Source of the DNA: Bacteroidaceae bacterium | GTDB lineage: Bacteria; Bacteroidota; Bacteroidia; Bacteroidales; Bacteroidaceae | Direction of reading: 5' to 3' | Length of the DNA stretch: 14,226 nt | NCBI GenBank assembly: GCA_023227685.1 | Contig: JALNVG010000046.1 | Coordinates: forward strand, 1 to 14,226 | Part shown: piece by piece, positions 12,881 to 14,226 of the stretch | Layout: each line of letters begins with the position of its first letter | Position numbering within the stretch: position 1 is the first letter of the stretch | The notes under the pieces: model-generated | Told to the model about the DNA's origin: nothing | Seen by the model: the letters and a program-made list of their open reading frames with translations, nothing else | Database searches by the model: none | Program-made: the position numbers and the translations under genes

Positions 12881-12947
12881 CAACCATTTAAACCGTCAGC
12901 CCATTTATTATTCCCCACATACGATAACTAATTTTAAAAAAAATCAC

Positions 12948-13259
12948 ATGAAAGATATCATTAACAAAATCATAGAAATCATCGTCAGAATCATCCCATT
13001 CATCGGATCAAAGACCTCCGAGGCAGACAAAGAAAAAATTATTGAATTCGGAGAACTGGTGAAAAACCAATACGGCTTTCTGATCGAGAAGCTCGAAAAA
13101 GTAGTGACCGATTATTGCGACCTGAGCGATAGAATAAAAGAGCTTCACGAAGAGATTTACCAACTCAAAGAGCAGCTCATCAAATCTTCGGAATTGCAAT
13201 GCATCAAGGCCGATTGCGAATTGCGCAACAGAAACAAAACATCGAAAGAACAGAAATAA
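12948..13259 (+). CDS. Small protein with amphipathic N-terminus, coiled coil and C-terminal Cys pair
   Basis: The product has 103 residues and I recognise no family. Residues 1-20 (MKDIINKIIEIIVRIIPFIG) form a hydrophobic/amphipathic helix that could associate with the membrane. Residues 45-83 have heptad-like spacing (LIEKLEKVVTDYCDLSDRIK, then LHEEIYQLKEQLIK) suggesting a coiled coil. The end carries LQCIKADCELRNR with Cys85 and Cys90 and a basic tail. It precedes the amidase by 41 nt on the same strand. In related Bacteroides cassettes a tiny 'smalltalk'-type protein often sits between the HU and amidase genes; this longer protein occupies that place. A holin/spanin-like accessory role for the amidase is possible but is inferred only from position and topology. 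Confidence 0.7.
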   Translation: MKDIINKIIEIIVRIIPFIGSKTSEADKEKIIEFGELVKNQYGFLIEKLEKVVTDYCDLSDRIKELHEEIYQLKEQLIKSSELQCIKADCELRNRNKTSKEQK

Positions 13260-13300
13260 ACAAACCAAACAGAAACACGATAACAACAAAAAGAAAAACC

Positions 13301-13978
13301 ATGAGAAAAATCAATTTAATCGTCATCCACTGTTCCGCCACCCGCAGCAACCAAACCTTCACCGAAAAAGACCTTGAACGCGCTCATCTTGAGCGCGGTT
13401 TCAAGGGCACAGGTTATCACTTCTATATCCGCAAGAACGGTGCCCTCATCTCCACCCGTCCCGTAGAAATCGCAGGAGCCCACGCCTTCGGCCACAACGC
13501 CAACAGCATCGGCATCTGCTACGAAGGAGGCCTGAACGAACAGGGCGAGCCCCAAGACACCCGCACGCCCCAGCAGAAACGATCACTGCAGGCAGTCATC
13601 CGGGCCATACACAATGAATTCCCAGACTGCCGCGTTTGCGGTCATCGCGACCTCAGCCCCGACCTCAACAACGACGGACTGATCGAGCCCTCCGAATGGA
13701 CCAAGATTTGCCCCTGCTTTGACGCCACCGCAGCCTACGCCGAAAACTGTGTCCCGGCCTACGCACTCAACCCCAAAACGCACAATTACGTGGCCCTGAT
13801 CAACTCCCTCAACAATCTCCGCATCAACGACACACCACAGCGAAACGCCATTATCGCCCTCTCCAACTACGGCAAAAAAAGCACACCGATCTGGTGTCTG
13901 ATCTGGAACACCAAATGGTCGGAAATAAAAACACCGGGACTGTATCTGATCGCAAAGCTGAAAACAAAAAAACAATAA
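13301..13978 (+). CDS. N-acetylmuramoyl-L-alanine amidase (Amidase_2) with C-terminal extension
   Basis: The product has 225 residues. Residues 1-147 form an Amidase_2/T7-lysozyme-like domain that cleaves the bond between MurNAc and L-Ala in peptidoglycan: INLIVIHCSAT (zinc ligand His10), the FKGTGYHFYIRKNG segment, GAHAFGHNANSIGICYEGG, CGHRDLSPD (His115), and KICPCFDA, where Cys137 or Cys139 is the third ligand. No signal peptide is present, so release would need lysis or another route. Typical cassette amidases end shortly after CPCFDA. Here about 75 residues follow (PKTHNYVALINSLNNL, IIALSNYGKKSTPIWCLIWN, ending LYLIAKLKTKKQ) with hydrophobic patches and a basic end that I cannot assign. 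ATG 13301 is chosen because it starts directly on the conserved core; the upstream ATG at 13199 lies inside the previous gene. Confidence 0.92.
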   Translation: MRKINLIVIHCSATRSNQTFTEKDLERAHLERGFKGTGYHFYIRKNGALISTRPVEIAGAHAFGHNANSIGICYEGGLNEQGEPQDTRTPQQKRSLQAVIRAIHNEFPDCRVCGHRDLSPDLNNDGLIEPSEWTKICPCFDATAAYAENCVPAYALNPKTHNYVALINSLNNLRINDTPQRNAIIALSNYGKKSTPIWCLIWNTKWSEIKTPGLYLIAKLKTKKQ

Positions 13979-14005
13979 ATCCGGATAAACATTTTCTTTC
14001 TTAAA

Positions 14006-14038
14006 TTTGCTTTTATTAAGCGATTTACATTATCTTTG
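14006..14038 (+). promoter_or_regulatory. Consensus promoter of the DUF4494 gene
   Basis: TTTG (14006-14009), a 21-nt spacer and TATCTTTG (14031-14038) match the Bacteroides consensus. The ATG at 14065 is 26 nt downstream. This marks an independent transcript after the amidase. Confidence 0.75.
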
Positions 14039-14064
14039 TGCACAAATTTAAAAAACAATATATT

Positions 14065-14226
14065 ATGGCAATGCATACTTGGTTTGAATGTAAAATCAAT
14101 TACGACAAGACAATAGAAAACGGAATGCAGAAAAAGGTAACAGAGCCTTATCTGGTTGACGCACTAAGCTTTACCGAAGCCGAAGCCCGTATCATCGAAG
14201 AAATGACACCCTTCATCACAGGAGAA
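14065..14226 (+). CDS. DUF4494 protein, 5' part (runs off the right edge)
   Basis: 54 codons are present: MAMHTWFECKINYDKTIENG, then MQKKVTEPYLVDALSFTEAE and ARIIEEMTPFITGE. This matches my memory of DUF4494, a small, well-conserved, uncharacterised Bacteroidales family beginning M-H-T-W-F-E-C-K. Translation may begin at 14065 or at the second ATG at 14071 (MHTWFE), which is the more family-like start. It has its own consensus promoter, so it is probably not part of the amidase cassette and may mark the cassette's right flank. Function is unknown. Confidence 0.85.
   Translation, partial: MAMHTWFECKINYDKTIENGMQKKVTEPYLVDALSFTEAEARIIEEMTPFITGE

Noticed and set aside
12651..12885. CRISPR array
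   Set aside because: Units are only 10 bp, contiguous and degenerate, with no constant repeat alternating with unique spacers and no cas genes.
13199..13300. Amidase starting at ATG 13199
   Set aside because: It overlaps the 12948-13259 gene, and the added 34 residues are low-complexity Lys/Asn/Thr. ATG 13301 begins on the conserved core.
9110..13978. Complete integrative element or prophage
   Set aside because: No integrase, transposase, relaxase, structural phage genes or flanking direct repeats were seen. Only a cassette is claimed.

Overview
The window looks like chromosomal DNA of a Bacteroides-type gut bacterium. Intergenic regions carry the Bacteroides promoter form (TTTG about 19-21 bases upstream of TAnnTTTG). 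Shine-Dalgarno sites are mostly absent, and several protein families are typical of Bacteroidales: a YfhO-like membrane protein, DUF4248, an HU-like protein with an acidic tail, and DUF4494. No tRNA, rRNA, CRISPR array, integrase or transposase was seen.

Layout. (1) 1-1797, minus: 5' part of a large YfhO-type polytopic membrane protein. It diverges from a maltose/galactoside O-acetyltransferase (2111-2749, plus); a perfect 14-bp inverted repeat lies in the shared intergenic region. (2) 3021-4877, plus: a tight three-gene unit of a TetR-type repressor, a DUF2271-like lipoprotein and a small outer-membrane beta-barrel, spaced by 1 nt and then a 1-nt overlap. A 15-bp palindrome overlaps the promoter, which suggests autoregulation. 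(3) 5116-5963, plus: a GYF_2/CD225 membrane protein followed in the -1 frame by a DUF2752 membrane protein that has no ordinary start codon at the expected place. The junction is a textbook -1 slippery heptamer abutting the stop codon. (4) 8103-6053, minus: a two-gene ATPase + RloB locus of the kind seen in anti-phage defence. The RloB gene is split by a one-base deficit in a T run. A decayed pseudogene lies just upstream and ends at the ATPase promoter.

(5) 8550-9109: a very AT-rich non-coding stretch with a 16-bp palindrome, a consensus promoter and a 15-codon ORF. It leads into (6) 9110-13978, a GC-richer cassette: RepA-like P-loop ATPase, PriCT/Toprim primase-like protein, DUF4248 (opposite strand), HU-like DNA-binding protein, a small amphipathic/coiled-coil protein and an N-acetylmuramoyl-L-alanine amidase with an unusual C-terminal extension. 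The cassette looks phage- or plasmid-derived (replication plus lysis-type functions) but has no recombinase. (7) 14065 onward: the start of a DUF4494 housekeeping-type gene with its own consensus promoter.

The most unusual structure is in the cassette's non-coding DNA. There is a near-perfect hairpin of roughly 30 bp whose G-rich arm fits a G-quadruplex motif (10148-10219), and a 29-bp inverted repeat between convergent genes (11331-11398). Two separate arrays of degenerate repeats with an exact 10-bp period and no indels flank the HU gene: about 7 units upstream and 23 units downstream. A period equal to a DNA helical turn, on both sides of a gene for a DNA-bending protein, is the observation I would follow first. 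All functional links are inferred from sequence; no database search was possible.
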